Positions 1-10,559 of a stretch of DNA of 64,000 nt are shown here, one piece after another. Location: the NCBI GenBank assembly GCA_933207985.1, contig OW240915.1, positions 108,118,643-108,182,642 on the forward strand, given 5' to 3'. The notes below the pieces were generated by a model. The model was not told where the DNA came from, made no database searches, and worked only from the letters and a program-made list of their open reading frames with translations. How positions within the stretch are numbered: the stretch's first letter is position 1; each line of letters starts with the position of its first letter. Source of the stretch: Pelobates cultripes (taxonomy: Eukaryota > Chordata > Amphibia > Anura > Pelobatidae). Both the position numbers and the translations under genes were made by a program.

Positions 1-560
1 CAAAGGATCAGAGGATGCAAAAACAGCCACTGACCCCCAATGAATCTTCTCACACTAAAGAAGATGGCAGTGGGGAAATGGAGCCTGGGGTAAGGCAGAG
101 GCAGCAGCCTGCTGCAATTTACAGACATGGGGCAACTAGTCTCAACGTAGTAAGAGCCAAGAACAGGATACATCATGGGTCCACTGAGGCACACCACTTC
201 AAGCAACTGGGGGCTGTGGAACGACTGTTCCTTTATCTGGGCCTTAGCAAGGTGGCTACTTTAAAGAACTGGACCATTCTGTTTTTCGGTAAGATATGAT
301 ATTTAACTAGTTCAGTGCTGGAAATATAGTGCAATCAACACAACTAAACCATGTATGCTGAACATAGCAGAATGCCACACTGACTGGTTAGCATGCCAGT
401 TGCGATGATAATACCAGTAATTAAACAATACAATACAGAACATATTACTTCAGTAAGTAGTGAAAAATGCAATTTAAACATGTTGGCCTTCCAGACTTTG
501 CTGGACTGTAACTCTCATTAGCAGATGATAATAATGAGAGTTGTAAACCATCAAGATTGC
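1..560. other. Unassigned sequence, no feature recognised
   Basis: A 94-codon open frame at 15-299 shows no recognisable domain, no splice context and no similarity that I can name. The rest is AT-rich non-coding sequence. Nothing is supported here. Confidence 0.5.
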
Positions 561-615
561 CCATTGTACAGCGTTACGGAATCTGATGGCGCTATATAAA
601 TAATAAAATAATAAT
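561..615 (+). repeat. L2 LINE 3' tail fragment
   Basis: The stretch carries the block GATGGCGCTATATAAATAAT followed by an ATAATA run. The same block ends the large L2 LINE at about 52280-52335. This is the terminal stem and short tandem tail typical of L2 3' ends, here without its coding part. Confidence 0.65.
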
Positions 616-855
616 TGCCCAGATCCACTATTTTCCCAGATAACTGCTATTTCATATTGATTGGCAGCGCTTAAAATATGAATATAAAATATCCCCCTTG
701 CACCAATTAATGCTAATATACATGAATTGCTAGGAATCCAGGAAAACACTGTGGATTTGGCAACCAAAATCAAACAGTGGTTGGGGGGATTGCAGTTCAC
801 CACTAATCCAATAGTTAAATATTAGCAAAGTAAATATGCTCTCTGCAATGTTTTC

Positions 856-1016
856 TTAAAGGGATACTGTAGTCACCAGAAGAACTACAGCTTATTGGTG
901 AGTATAGTCAGTCCCTACAGGCTTTTTAATATAAGCACATTTTTGTCAGGGAAAAACACAACAGCCTAGGAACCTCTGAGGAGTGGCCACTAGAGGTGCT
1001 CCTAGAACCGCACAAT
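856..1016 (+). repeat. T2-like MITE, left end only
   Basis: It starts with TTAA then AGGGATACTGTAGTCACCAG, close to the ends of the other T2-type elements here, followed by the internal motif for an ACTACAGCTTA stem. The right terminus is not found and the sequence passes into a CA repeat, so the copy is truncated. Confidence 0.6.
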
Positions 1017-1049
1017 GTGTGTGTATACAGGGCCAGTGCTCGTTTTTTT

Positions 1050-1085
1050 ACACACACACACACACACACACTCACACACTCACTA
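1050..1085. repeat. (CA)n microsatellite
   Basis: Perfect CA dinucleotide run followed by an imperfect CACACTCA extension. Open frames that cross it on both strands are repeat artefacts. Confidence 0.9.
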
Positions 1086-1388
1086 CATACATAGGTACTG
1101 ATAGACATGCCACTGCCTCCCATGCTGCCAGAGGATCCTGCAAGAAACCTCCTGTTAGTGCAACTGAGCTATGCCTGTCCGGTCACGCATCGTCTTGCTC
1201 ATTGGGTAATAGTGCTCTACATGGCTGTGCTTAGTACAGTGTCAGGAGTTTCTGGCAGTAGCCTTCTGAATATTACCCCACTTCTTAACCAGTATAGGTC
1301 CTTCATTGACCTGAAATTCACACCACTACCTATCTTCCTCTAGCAATTAAGGCAATTAACCTCTTCCAAGCTCCCTATTTGCACACAC

Positions 1389-1786
1389 TTAAAGGGACTT
1401 AAACCTGTTTTCCTGGCACTATAGGCTCCTGCAGTCTCCCCACTCCCTCACGCCCCCCCCCCCGTGGTGCTGAAGGGGTTAAAACCCCTATAGTCACCTG
1501 AATCCAGCGCCGATGTCCCTCGCCGCTGGGTCTGGCTCCGCCCACGCTCCGCCATCAGCCGGCACGGAGACATAATGCGTATGCGCGGCAGTGGCCGCGC
1601 TCGCATTAGGATTTGCCCACAGGTCCATTTCGATTCCGAAAGTAGAGTTAACCCTCAGAGGTAATTTTTGCAGTTTCTCAGAAACTGCAATAATTACCAC
1701 TGTAACAGGGTTAAGGGACATGGGACATTGCACCCAGAACACTTCAATTAGTTTAAGTGGTCTGGATGGCTACAGTGTCCCGTTAA
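1389..1786. mobile_element. T2/Kolobok-like MITE
   Basis: The element is bounded by TTAA on both sides (1389-1392 and 1783-1786). The left end reads AAAGGGACTTAAACCTG and the right end carries AGTGGTCTGG and ACAGTGTCCC. The termini match the TTAAAGG type known for T2 MITEs of Xenopus. It has no coding capacity and a GC-rich centre. Confidence 0.6.
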
Positions 1787-1799
1787 AAGGTTTTCCTGC

Positions 1800-2045
1800 T
1801 CCTTCAGCCCGAGACAGTTGCACAGAACACACTCACATATACACTCCTACACACTCACACAGATTTACATATATATATATATATACCTATAGACATACTC
1901 ACAAACATAGATCTATAGACACACTCATAGATATATACAGATGCACAAAATCATACTCTATAAAGACTTACAATCATGCATACAGACACACACTAACAGT
2001 CACACATTTACACTCTGACACAGAAAACAATACAAACACACAGTA
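1800..2045. repeat. CA/TA-rich simple sequence
   Basis: Degenerate CACACT/ACATAT repeats with a pure TA run near 1869-1884. The 152-codon frame starting at 1591 runs through it with repeat-derived residues and is not a gene. Confidence 0.7.
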
Positions 2046-2346
2046 TTAGAGGTGACCCAACCATCAGTAGCTTCTCAGCACACAGTGTACATCTATCTAA
2101 TATTTCTGAGTACTACTAATTCCCCTTACTGGCAGCCCTATATTATCCCTCACTTCCTGCAATAGCAACAAATATATGTGTCGTGGATATTCCTACCTGT
2201 AAGGAGCTGCAGACTTCAGAAAGGAAGGCTTTTTCCCACTCCCTTGCGTTCCGATGACACATAGGACAGTGGAAGGGCTGATTGAGACCCAGGGGGCGGG
2301 GCTTTGCAGATGGCGACCTATGAGCTGTTGCAGGGCTCACAAAGCC

Positions 2347-2460
2347 TTAAAGGACAACTATAGGCACCCAGACCACTTCAGCTCAATGAAGTGGTCTGGG
2401 TGCCAGGTCCATCTAGGGTTAACCCTGCAGCTGTAAACATAGCAGTTTCAGAGGCTCTCA
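2347..2460 (+). repeat. T2-like MITE, left part
   Basis: TTAA is followed by AAAGGACAACTATAGGCACC, then a stem in which GACCACTTCAGCTCA pairs with TGAAGTGGTC, then AGGGTTAACCCTGC. This is the same left half as the copies at 10994 and 37634. It stops where the next element begins at 2461, so the right half is missing. Confidence 0.75.
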
Positions 2461-2473
2461 TTAACCCCTTAAC

Positions 2474-2550
2474 GCCGTTACGGCGTTCTATGCTGTCGCG
2501 GCTTTAAAGGGCTTTAAAGCCGTTGCGGCGGCATAGAACGCCGTAACGGC
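2474..2550. repeat. Perfect 20-bp hairpin stem
   Basis: GCCGTTACGGCGTTCTATGC at 2474-2493 is exactly reverse-complemented at 2531-2550. The loop holds a second small stem around GCTTTAAAGGGCTTTAAAGC. It lies just inside the left end of the TTAA-flanked element. Confidence 0.9.
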
Positions 2551-2883
2551 TTTGAGCCCCAGAGGATCGCAGCTACTTACCTCCGCTGCGATCCTCTTCT
2601 GGAGGGCTGCCTGACCACCCAGGCAGCCCTCCCCTGGCGAATGAGGCCCCCGGGGGCCATGTGATAGCTCTCAAAGAGCGATCACATGGCCCCCTATAGT
2701 TGGCTATGGATCTGCCAGCAGGGGGACTGTTTTAATACTAATATTAGTATTAAAATATACTTAGAATGACGTTACATACATACACATATATTATATATAC
2801 GTATAATTACATAAATAAAATATTGAAACAAAAGTTTATTAAAATTATATATTCATATGTCATTTCATTCTAACTGTATTTTG

Positions 2884-2888
<5 letters not shown>

Positions 2889-2915
<27 letters not shown>

Positions 2916-3020
2916 GTAACAAAATACACTTAGAATGACATTCTATATATATCTCTCTATATATAAAATACAAATAACCGCAAAAATAAATATATATATA
3001 TATATATATATAAATACATA
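2889..3020. repeat. (TA)n microsatellites
   Basis: Two TA runs, near 2889-2915 and 2990-3011, sit inside the palindromic element among AT-rich sequence. Confidence 0.85.
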
Positions 3021-3537
3021 TAATTACATTAGTATACACGTAAAATTTAAATACCTATAAATGCATATATATATATTAAAATTCTACATGTATATTTAAG
3101 TAATTTTTTAACATAATTATGTGATTTGAATAATTAAAATTTGATTGACATGCCTGACAACACAGGGAGAAAGTGCAGAGAATTTAATTTGCAAGCACTA
3201 TATTTGACCCTGTAACTCTTCAGGACACCATAAAACCTGTACATAGGGGGTACTGTTTTACTCGGGAGACTTCGCTGAACTCAAATATTAGTGTTTCAAA
3301 CTGGTAAATTGTATTACAACGATGATATTTTAAGTAAAAGTGAAGTTTTTTGCTTTTTTTACAAACAAACTGCACTTTTATGGACTATATTATTGTTGTA
3401 ATATGTTTTACTGTTTTAAAACACTAATATTTGTGTTTAGTGAAGTCTCCCGAGAATAACAATACCCCCCATGTACAGGTTTTATTGTGTTTTGGAAAGT
3501 TAGAGAGTCACATATAAGGCTTGCATTTCATTTTTTT

Positions 3538-3929
3538 GACATTGAAATTTGCCACATTAGTAATGTTACCTTTGAGACGGTGTGGTAGCCCAGGAATGAG
3601 AATTACCCCCATAATGGCAACCATTTGCAAAAGTAGACAACCCAAGGTATTGCAAATGGGGTATGTCCAGTCATTTTTAGTAGCCACTTAGTCACAAACT
3701 CTGGCCAAATATTAGTTTTTTGCTTTTTTCACACAAAAACAAATATGAACGCTAACTTTGGCCAGTGTTTGTGACTAAGTGGCTACTAAAAAAGACTAAA
3801 CATACCCCACGTTCAATACCTTGGGTTGTCTACTTTTTCAAATGGTATGCCATTATGGGGGTAATTCTCATTCCTGGGCTACCACACCGTTTCAAAGATA
3901 ACATTACTAATGTGGCAAATTTCAATTTG
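3538..3929. repeat. Long inverted repeat, arms about 178 bp
   Basis: The left arm (3538-3716) and right arm (3752-3929) are imperfect reverse complements; for example CCCAGGAATGAGAATTACCC pairs with GGGTAATTCTCATTCCTGGG. The spacer is about 35 bp. One arm's sequence recurs alone at 53880-54045. Confidence 0.9.
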
Positions 3930-4065
3930 AAAATTGAACATTCTATATTTGACCCTGTAACTTTCCAAAACACCATAAAACCTGTTAGTGGGGGTTACTG
4001 TTGTACTCGTGAGACATCGCTGATTATAAATATGTGCATTTTTTTGCAATAATACCTAACAGTAT

Positions 4066-5130
4066 TGTGACGAGACCAATCTCGCCACATTGCATTGGAG
4101 AAGCCTGGTTGCTCGCCTGCTGCCTTTGGACTATGGCCCCCTGTTAAAAGACATCTTTTTACCTGCAGAAAAGATTTATTCGTTCTTTTCTGCCTGGTGT
4201 TCGGTAGATTTGTTTGAATGTGTTATACCCCAGATAGGAATCCCATGGAGCCCATTCGTATGAAACTGACTGTAAAGACTTTGGCTCCATGGCGATTAAA
4301 CTGTATTCGTGTGGTCTGAGCGCCATTCACTTAATAATGTGCGCTCGGACCTGAGCTATCTGGGGATATGTTACATGTCTGTGTTTTATGTAATAAATGT
4401 GACTTTATGTATTTTAAAGTGTTTTGTGTCTCTTTGCAACCATGTGCTTAATGGAGTCTTGTGTCTGTCCTGGGAGATAATTGAATTACTCTCCAGGATA
4501 GAAGACTCTGAAACTGGTTTGGGCCAGAAAGCCATGCTTCATTTAGTCACAAAGGACTTTTTACTAACTTTTGAACCCCTGGTCTGATTCATGCCATTTT
4601 TTAATATGTTGTTCCCCTGAATGGATTGATTGTGAATATGTAATTTTATGTGAATGTGATGTATGGTTTTGAGTTATGAAAGTTGGGTAGAAAGTATGTT
4701 TTAACTGTATGTGTAATTGAGTTTCCTCTCAGGATAAGGGGAGGGAATATGTGGGATGTAACTGTGATGTGATTGGTTGTTTTATACCTCCCTGTGGGCG
4801 GTCCTGTATTTGCAAGACTGTAATAAAAACCAGGCTGGGTGTGCCAGCACCTCAGACCACTGCTTGACCCTCAACACGGAGCCTTGTCTCGTTCTTGGGG
4901 GGATTCACTGTATGCTGTTAGAGACTGATTGCCAGGAGTGTAAGCTGATTGTCTGCTTTTCCTGTTCGTCTGCTAGCAGCTATTTGGGAGGTTCCAGTTC
5001 GGGAGTTGGAGTGCTATTTTGTATCCAGTTCGGGAGTTTGGTGTTCTGCAGTAGCTGTGCCTGTATGTCTGAAAAGGGGGCCGATCGCCTAAACGGTTTT
5101 TACCCCTTGTGTGCAAAACGGTCCGTTACA
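4066..5130 (+). mobile_element. Solo LTR with AGTAT target-site duplication
   Basis: The 1065-bp block starts TGTGACGAG and ends GTTACA (TG...CA) and is flanked on both sides by AGTAT (4061-4065, 5131-5135). A TATA-like TTTATACC and an AATAAA (near 4819) are spaced like an LTR promoter and poly(A) signal. There is no internal retroviral or Gypsy coding sequence, so it is a recombined solo LTR. The 5-bp duplication fits Gypsy or some endogenous retroviruses; the family is not resolved. It shares motifs such as GACTATGGCCCC with the LTR at 26142. Confidence 0.8.
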
Positions 5131-6319
5131 AGTATTATGACATTTACAGCTAAAATGTGAGGCGGAACTACAATTTTTTTTAAATTTTTTTTTAAAATTT
5201 CTCACAGTTTTTTTAAATTTTATTCATAATAAATTATGTTTCATATATAAGTATTTGATATGAAATGAAAGCCCTGTTTCTCCTGATCAAAATGATATAT
5301 AATAAGTGTGGGTGCATTTAATATGAAAGAGGTGAATTACAGTTGAACAGACATACAGCGCAAATTCCAGTTTTTGTTTCCGTTTTGTTTTGATCAGAAC
5401 GTGTACTATTGACTCCGTCCCGAAGGGGTTAAGCAGCTGCTGTTTTTGTTCTGGCAGAGATACTTGAAAATCCAATTTTCTGGCCAGTTGCTGTGGGTTT
5501 GGATTTTGCATTCTAAAGTGCATGCATGTTCTACTAAACATTGATATTTATTTTTTATTTTGTAAAGTTCTGTGTCCCATTAAGAAATATTGCTTTGCTG
5601 GTTCTCTCTTTTGAACAGAAGAGGAAGTCAGTATTAACATTGTGCAGGGGCGTACCTAGAGCATTTGGCACCCGGGGCGGATCCTGTGCTGGGCAACCCC
5701 AAAAAAACCCCAAACCTGTAAAAAATGTTAAAGGTTTTCAAAACCGCTGTCAGCCCCTCCTACAAAACCCTTGTCCTGCCCCTCCCCTCCTACAAAACCT
5801 CTGTCCTGCCCCTTCTACAAATCCTGTACTGCCCCGTCTACAAAACCCCCACGACCCCCTTCCACAAATCCCCTGCTTATTCCCCCTTATAAAGACTCCT
5901 GTCCCAATGCAAAACCCCTGCCCCCTTCTACAAAATCACTGCAGCCCCACACACACTCGGTTACAGGCAGACTGTCACACACTCGGTTACAGGCAGACTG
6001 TCACATATGCGCACACACAGACACACTCTTACTTACAGACAGTGGGATGGAGGAGGACTGGATTCCATCTTGCTGCACCTCCTAACAGCAGTGGGTAAGG
6101 GCCATATTAAGCCCCGCCCCAGTGTCAGTTTGGCCCCGCCTCCGATTTTGCTTAGCTCTGCCCCACTTTTCCTCTGTGCGGCCAGTTTATCAGCTGTTTG
6201 CTTGTGTGAGCAAAGGTAAAGTTTGCCACCCCCCCCATGTGACATCACAATGCCCCACCCATATGATCTGCCATGTTAACTAACGCCAGTGCTGCAGTGC
6301 CGCCGTGTTTACATTAAAA

Positions 6320-6398
6320 GGCCTGCAGAGACAGGCTATAGACACCAGAACCACTACATTAAGCTGAAGTGGTTCTGGGGACTATAGTGTTTCTTTAA
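6320..6398 (-). repeat. T2-like MITE terminal fragment
   Basis: The inverted pair GAACCACTACATTAAGCT / AGCTGAAGTGGTTC is followed by ACTATAGTGTTTCTTTAA, the usual right end with TTAA at 6395-6398. The other half is missing. Confidence 0.65.
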
Positions 6399-6689
6399 TG
6401 TGAGGTAAATTAGAGCTTAGTGCCACGAATAATATACTAGATTGCCTACTTACAACCAGATGAGGATGATGATGATGGGCTCTAGCTGCAGTCTGGCTCC
6501 ACTGGTCTGGTGTAGAACAGGCTCTCTGGAGGCTGTTTGTAACTGTGGTCACAAAAATCAATGTTCTGGGAGAACGGGAAGCAGCTCCATTTTTTTGGGG
6601 GCCCTTTACACAGCTCAAGGTCTGGGTCCCAGGGTCCACCTTCATGTTCCACCAATGAGTTTGTTCACAGGGGGTGGAGTGTGTAGGGG

Positions 6690-6925
6690 ATGTCCTGATA
6701 TGTGTGTAAGGAATGCATTGTGTGAATCTGTGTTTGTATGTGTAAGGACTGCAAGGTGTGTTTCTGTGTATGTACGGGTTGCATTGAGTGTGTGTAATGA
6801 ATGCATTGTGTGTTTCTGTGTGTGTAAGGCATGCATTGTGTGTAACGGTTGCATTGCTTGTGTATGTGTGTCTGTAATGCATTGTGTGTTTTTCTGTGTG
6901 CAAGGGGTGCATTCTGTGTGATGAA
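6690..6925. repeat. TG-rich degenerate tandem repeat
   Basis: Units built on TGCATTGTGTGT and GTGTGTAAGG recur at roughly 30-40-bp spacing. Apparent cysteine-rich or histidine/threonine-rich frames on the two strands come from this repeat. Confidence 0.7.
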
Positions 6926-6933
6926 TGTCAATC

Positions 6934-7372
6934 TCTCCCCCCTCCCAATTTCTTTCTTTATCCCCCCTCCCAATTTCTTTCTTTATCCCCCCTCCCAATT
7001 TCTTTCTTTATCCCCCCCTCCCAATTTCTTTCTTTATCCCTCCCTCCCAATTTCTTTCTTTATCCCTCCCAATTTCTTTTCTTTATCCCTCCCAATTTCT
7101 TTCTTTATCCCTCCTCCCAATTTCTTTTCTTTATCCCTCCCACTTTCTTTCTTTATCCCCTCCCACTTCTTTCTTTTATCCCTCTCCTCCCAATTTCTTT
7201 CTTTATCTCCCCTCTCCCAATTTCTTTCTTTATCACCCCTCTCCCAATTTCTTTATCTATCACCCCTCTCCCAATTTCTTTATCTATCCCCCCTCTCCCA
7301 ATTTCTTTATTTATCCCCTCTCCCAATCTTTCTTTCTCCCCCCCCCAATCTTTCTTTCTCCCCTTCCACTGT
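6934..7372. repeat. CT-rich minisatellite, unit about 24-28 bp
   Basis: About 16-17 tandem copies of a unit close to CCCAATTTCTTTCTTTATCC followed by a C run. Three overlapping frames stay open only because of the unit composition. Confidence 0.9.
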
Positions 7373-7377
7373 TGAAG

Positions 7378-7551
7378 CGTGGCCGAGCCCTCTACGGTCC
7401 ACGGGTACAGGGAGCTTTTGTTTCCTGTACCCGGCCGGACTAACAGGAAGTGCACACTGAGTGTGTACTTCCTGTTAGTCCGGCCGGGTACAGGAGACAG
7501 CTGCTCCCTGTACCCGCGGACCATGATACAGGGCTCGGCCACGCTACAGTG
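7378..7551. repeat. Palindromic module A, about 170 bp
   Basis: GTGGCCGAGCCCTCT...GTACCCGGCCGGAC is reverse-complemented by GTCCGGCCGGGTAC...AGGGCTCGGCCACG around a centre near 7460. A homologous palindrome lies at 32718-32866 in an element with different ends. Confidence 0.85.
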
Positions 7552-7625
7552 AGGGAACGACTGGAGGGAGCGCTGAGCGCTTCCCTCCTGTCAGCCCCTC
7601 TCCTCATGCTGCGCCCGGGTGGGCA

Positions 7626-7679
7626 AAGCTGCAGCCGCCTGAGGCTCTCTGCAGAGCGCTCGGGCGGCTGCAGCATGAG
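7626..7679. repeat. Palindromic module B, about 54 bp
   Basis: GCTGCAGCCGCCTGAG pairs with CTCGGGCGGCTGCAGC across a short CTCTGCAGAG centre. The same module is found at 32882-32932. Confidence 0.8.
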
Positions 7680-7777
7680 GGGGGCCGGCACTCCTGGCGG
7701 CGACCCCTCCCTAGGCACCCCCCACCCTGGTGGCACCCGGGGCGGACCGCCCTCCCTCCCCCCTTAGTACGCCACTG

Positions 7778-8628
7778 TGCAGGGGGCTCCTATAAATTAA
7801 AAAATGGCTTGCAATAGCGAAGCCAAGTGTTGGTCCCCGGATGACACCAGATGAAGGATGAATTGGGCATATCTTCAATCACTTGACACATAAATATTTC
7901 CTTTTTATTCTGTCGTAAAGAAGCAGCACCTTAGAGTATTCACCTCTATGGGACAGGTAGCCAGCCAATAACCATTCACTTTTATATATGGTTACTTATG
8001 ATTCCCCTTCAGTATAGGTCTGCCCTGCGAGGGCTTGATAAAGGCCTCTGTGTAGGCCGAAACGTTTCACTTTTTGTTCCAATAAACATTCCTTCCTGCA
8101 CCAATCCAGAGTGTCTGGACCTAATTTATTTTATGTACTAAACTGTGTTTTCCAACCGTGGCCATGATAAGCACCTGGATTCCTAAGTGTGAGTGCGGTA
8201 TCCTACGTTTGTGACTGCCCCGCAAGGGTGACAGACACAGTAGCTGGGCTCCATAAAGAATGCTGTGTACCAGAGAGACAGAGTTCGAAGTGCATGAACT
8301 GCTTAAGGGGGAACCCACTGCAGATAGTAACGCTCAGGAGGTGCTCAAGTATTCAGCTGGAGGGAAAAGATCTTGCTGTGGAGTGGCAGGTTGGAAGGTT
8401 TCTGACATAAAGGTGCTAACCTGGCATGGAATGTAAAATATTGGAATATTCCAGTTTCTCAGCCAGAAGGGGCTTGCCAGGGAAGCATTCAGAATGGGCA
8501 GGATTTGTCCTAGCAGCGAGTAGGAATGCATGCATAGGCTGTGATGCATTCCACAACTACCCAGAAAAAATGTTGCTCAAGCACAATCATTAGTGGTGCG
8601 AAAATTCTAAAATTTTTAGGGCATTTAA
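7778..8628. other. Mostly unassigned; frog-type repeat motif near 8030-8110
   Basis: Around 8030-8070 the motif TGATAAAGGCCTCTGTGTAG then GCCGAAACGTTT resembles an interspersed repeat common in amphibians (recognition from memory, family not named). The rest shows no gene, no clear repeat border and no RNA gene. Confidence 0.4.
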
Positions 8629-8700
8629 ACAATGCTTTACATTGCACCGAGACCACTTCAATTAGCTGAAGTGGTCTCGGTGCCGATAGTGTCATTTTAA
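8629..8700 (-). repeat. T2-like MITE terminal fragment
   Basis: The stem GAGACCACTTCAATTAGCT / AGCTGAAGTGGTCTC is followed by GATAGTGTCATTTTAA, the right terminus with TTAA at 8697-8700. The left half is absent. Confidence 0.65.
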
Positions 8701-8793
8701 GAGACAGGACATGTTTTCTTTAGTGACGTATTTACACACAAACTGTACATGCATTCATACAGAAACACTTATTCGCACATACATGGATTATAA

Positions 8794-8942
8794 CAGGGGG
8801 GCACAAAAGGTAGATCCCCACACATTTTAAAACTACAGCTTTCATGATGCTTTCCCATTTTAAAGGCATTCCAAATACAGGCAAAGTATTTTGGGAGTTG
8901 TAGTTTTACAACATCTGGTGCTCTACCTTTTGGGCACCCCTG
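8794..8942. mobile_element. Small hAT-like MITE with 8-bp target duplication
   Basis: The 149-bp element starts CAGGGGGGCACAAAAGGTAG and ends CTACCTTTTGGGCACCCCTG, a near-perfect inverted repeat. Flanks GATTATAA (8786-8793) and GATTAGAA (8943-8950) match at 7 of 8 bases, as expected for an aged hAT target duplication. No coding capacity. Confidence 0.85.
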
Positions 8943-8950
8943 GATTAGAA

Positions 8951-10116
8951 CATACACAGGTGCGCTGTAACTGGCATCTAGTGGGGAAGCGATCTCTCAC
9001 TATATGTTGATGCAGCAGAGACAGCTTTCTTTAGTCCCTTAGTCCTTGCCCTACTGAGCGTATTTATGCAGAGTACTGGGAGGATGTGATGTCATATCAC
9101 TCTTGGCACTGGTAAGCAGCGATAGGGAAGTATAAAAAAAAAGTCTGATACTGCAACATAACAGCAGTGAGCAGCAAGAGTAGGAGAGGAAAATGTATAA
9201 ACCGGCAAGTTTTTTAGTTCACTCATAACTGACAAGGACAACTTTTGATCTCCAGGTCCCATCTTGTGTTGACCTAGCAACCTGGATGTGTTGAACCCTG
9301 AGATAATGTACATGACCGTGTGTAATGTGGGAAAATGTATGCTTTTGAGGTGTTTTGATAACTCCATAAACACACACACACACAGCTGCTGGGGTTTCTT
9401 TCTAAGCTCTCAATTATAATTGCTCCTTACCATATACTGAATACTTTATAATATGCAAAAAAATGGTGAGCCAGTTAGTCTGATTCAGATTCATTTTAAA
9501 ACATACTCGACTGAATCAATCTATTTGGGATTCACCTGTGGAGTCTTATTCAATTCAATATCTTATTCAATAATTCAACACAATTTTGCGCAGGTTTATT
9601 TAATATTTTCTATAGTGCAAAAAGGATTGTAGCATAAATGTTTTATTTCCACTTGGCAATTCAGTAAACTTGTAGCTTAAACCACCCATAGATTTCTTTA
9701 TAAGGCTTCAGAAGAAATAATATACTTGATTGAAGGACAATATCTCTTTTTGAGCGAAAAAGCTGAAATCAAAATAAATAGTGTATTTATTCATATAAGC
9801 AGTGTCATTGTTTATGTACAAGGTTTTGCATGGATACATGTAAATGCAGTGTGGATGCATATGTACATGCAGTCAATGTCATGTCTGTGTAATATATTAA
9901 ATAAGTTATTTTTTCTTGTGTTTTATACCATCTAACATCATTCCAAGGCATTTTTGATTTTAGATTTGTAGTAATAATATTAAAAAAATGCTATAGCAAA
10001 AACTACCTTTTTTTTGTTAAACATTTTCATAATTTCTTTAAAAAAAATATATGCAACATAGTAAAAATGAATGTACAAATGGAAGTTATACTGAACCTTT
10101 TAAACAACTGCAAGAA
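8951..10116. other. Unassigned sequence
   Basis: AT-rich non-coding sequence with a short CA run near 9370-9383. I see no gene, splice-framed open exon or mobile-element border. Confidence 0.5.
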
Positions 10117-10200
10117 TTAAAGGAACAATCCAAGCATCACAGACCTCTGTAGTTGTTATGGTACCAGGAGTGCCCCGGTGTCATCCTGTGTAATTTGTCA
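10117..10200 (+). repeat. T2-like MITE left fragment
   Basis: TTAA (10117-10120) precedes AAAGGAACAATCCAAGCATC, a TTAAAGG-type terminus. No matching right end follows. Confidence 0.45.
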
Positions 10201-10559
10201 AACTGTTTTTTTTTTTTGTTTGTTTTTTAGAACAGCATCTCCAGAGAAACATGGGTAGATTAGTAGAATGCATATTGCATCTTAGAGATTAGAACTGTTA
10301 AATGTCATTAGTAGAGCAAAAAGCACAGTTAGAAAGTGCTTGAAAGCAATGGTTTTTAGTTTGGTACTTTTAGAATGCAGTATTCTTTTAATATGAACCC
10401 TACATAATATAGCCCTAGAGTTAATATATTTGGATACGGTTTTCAAATGATTTAATACTGTGACTAAAAACTAAAGAAAATTAATGTAAATAAAGCTACA
10501 CAGCCTGGCACTTTAAGGAGCTAAGTGGGGAAAATAAGTGAACCTCCGTATTTTAATTT

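Larger units (their letters stand above)
2461..5432. mobile_element. piggyBac-like palindromic non-autonomous element, split by a solo LTR
   Basis: The ends are TTAACCCCTTAACGCC at the left and CCCGAAGGGGTTAA at the right, giving TTAA flanks with CCC/GGG termini, a pattern known for piggyBac-like elements; assignment to that superfamily is inference. The interior has no open frame but several large inverted repeats: a perfect 20-bp stem at 2474-2493/2531-2550 and a long one at 3538-3716/3752-3929. An LTR with its own target duplication occupies 4066-5130. A diverged relative lies at 53680-54050, and an 81-bp element at 27834-27914 has the same termini. Confidence 0.6.
5645..7777. mobile_element. 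hAT-like composite non-autonomous element
   Basis: The left end reads CAGGGGCGTACCTAG and the right end GTACGCCACTG, matching the hAT-type ends of the element at 37499-38919. TGTGCAGGGG occurs at both borders (5641-5650, 7776-7785). This is explained if the 8-bp duplication is TGCAGGGG and the first bases of the left end were lost. The interior holds C-rich degenerate repeats, a TG-rich block, a CT minisatellite, a T2 fragment and two palindromic modules. No transposase is present. Confidence 0.6.

Noticed and set aside
5541..6098. 185-codon frame rich in Pro/Cys
   Set aside because: It follows a C-rich degenerate repeat at the left end of a hAT-like element; no recognised fold.
6849..7460. 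Three overlapping open frames of up to 203 codons
   Set aside because: They are translations of a CT minisatellite (repeated FLSLSP, FFIPP). Frame openness follows from unit composition, and no domain or splice context is present.
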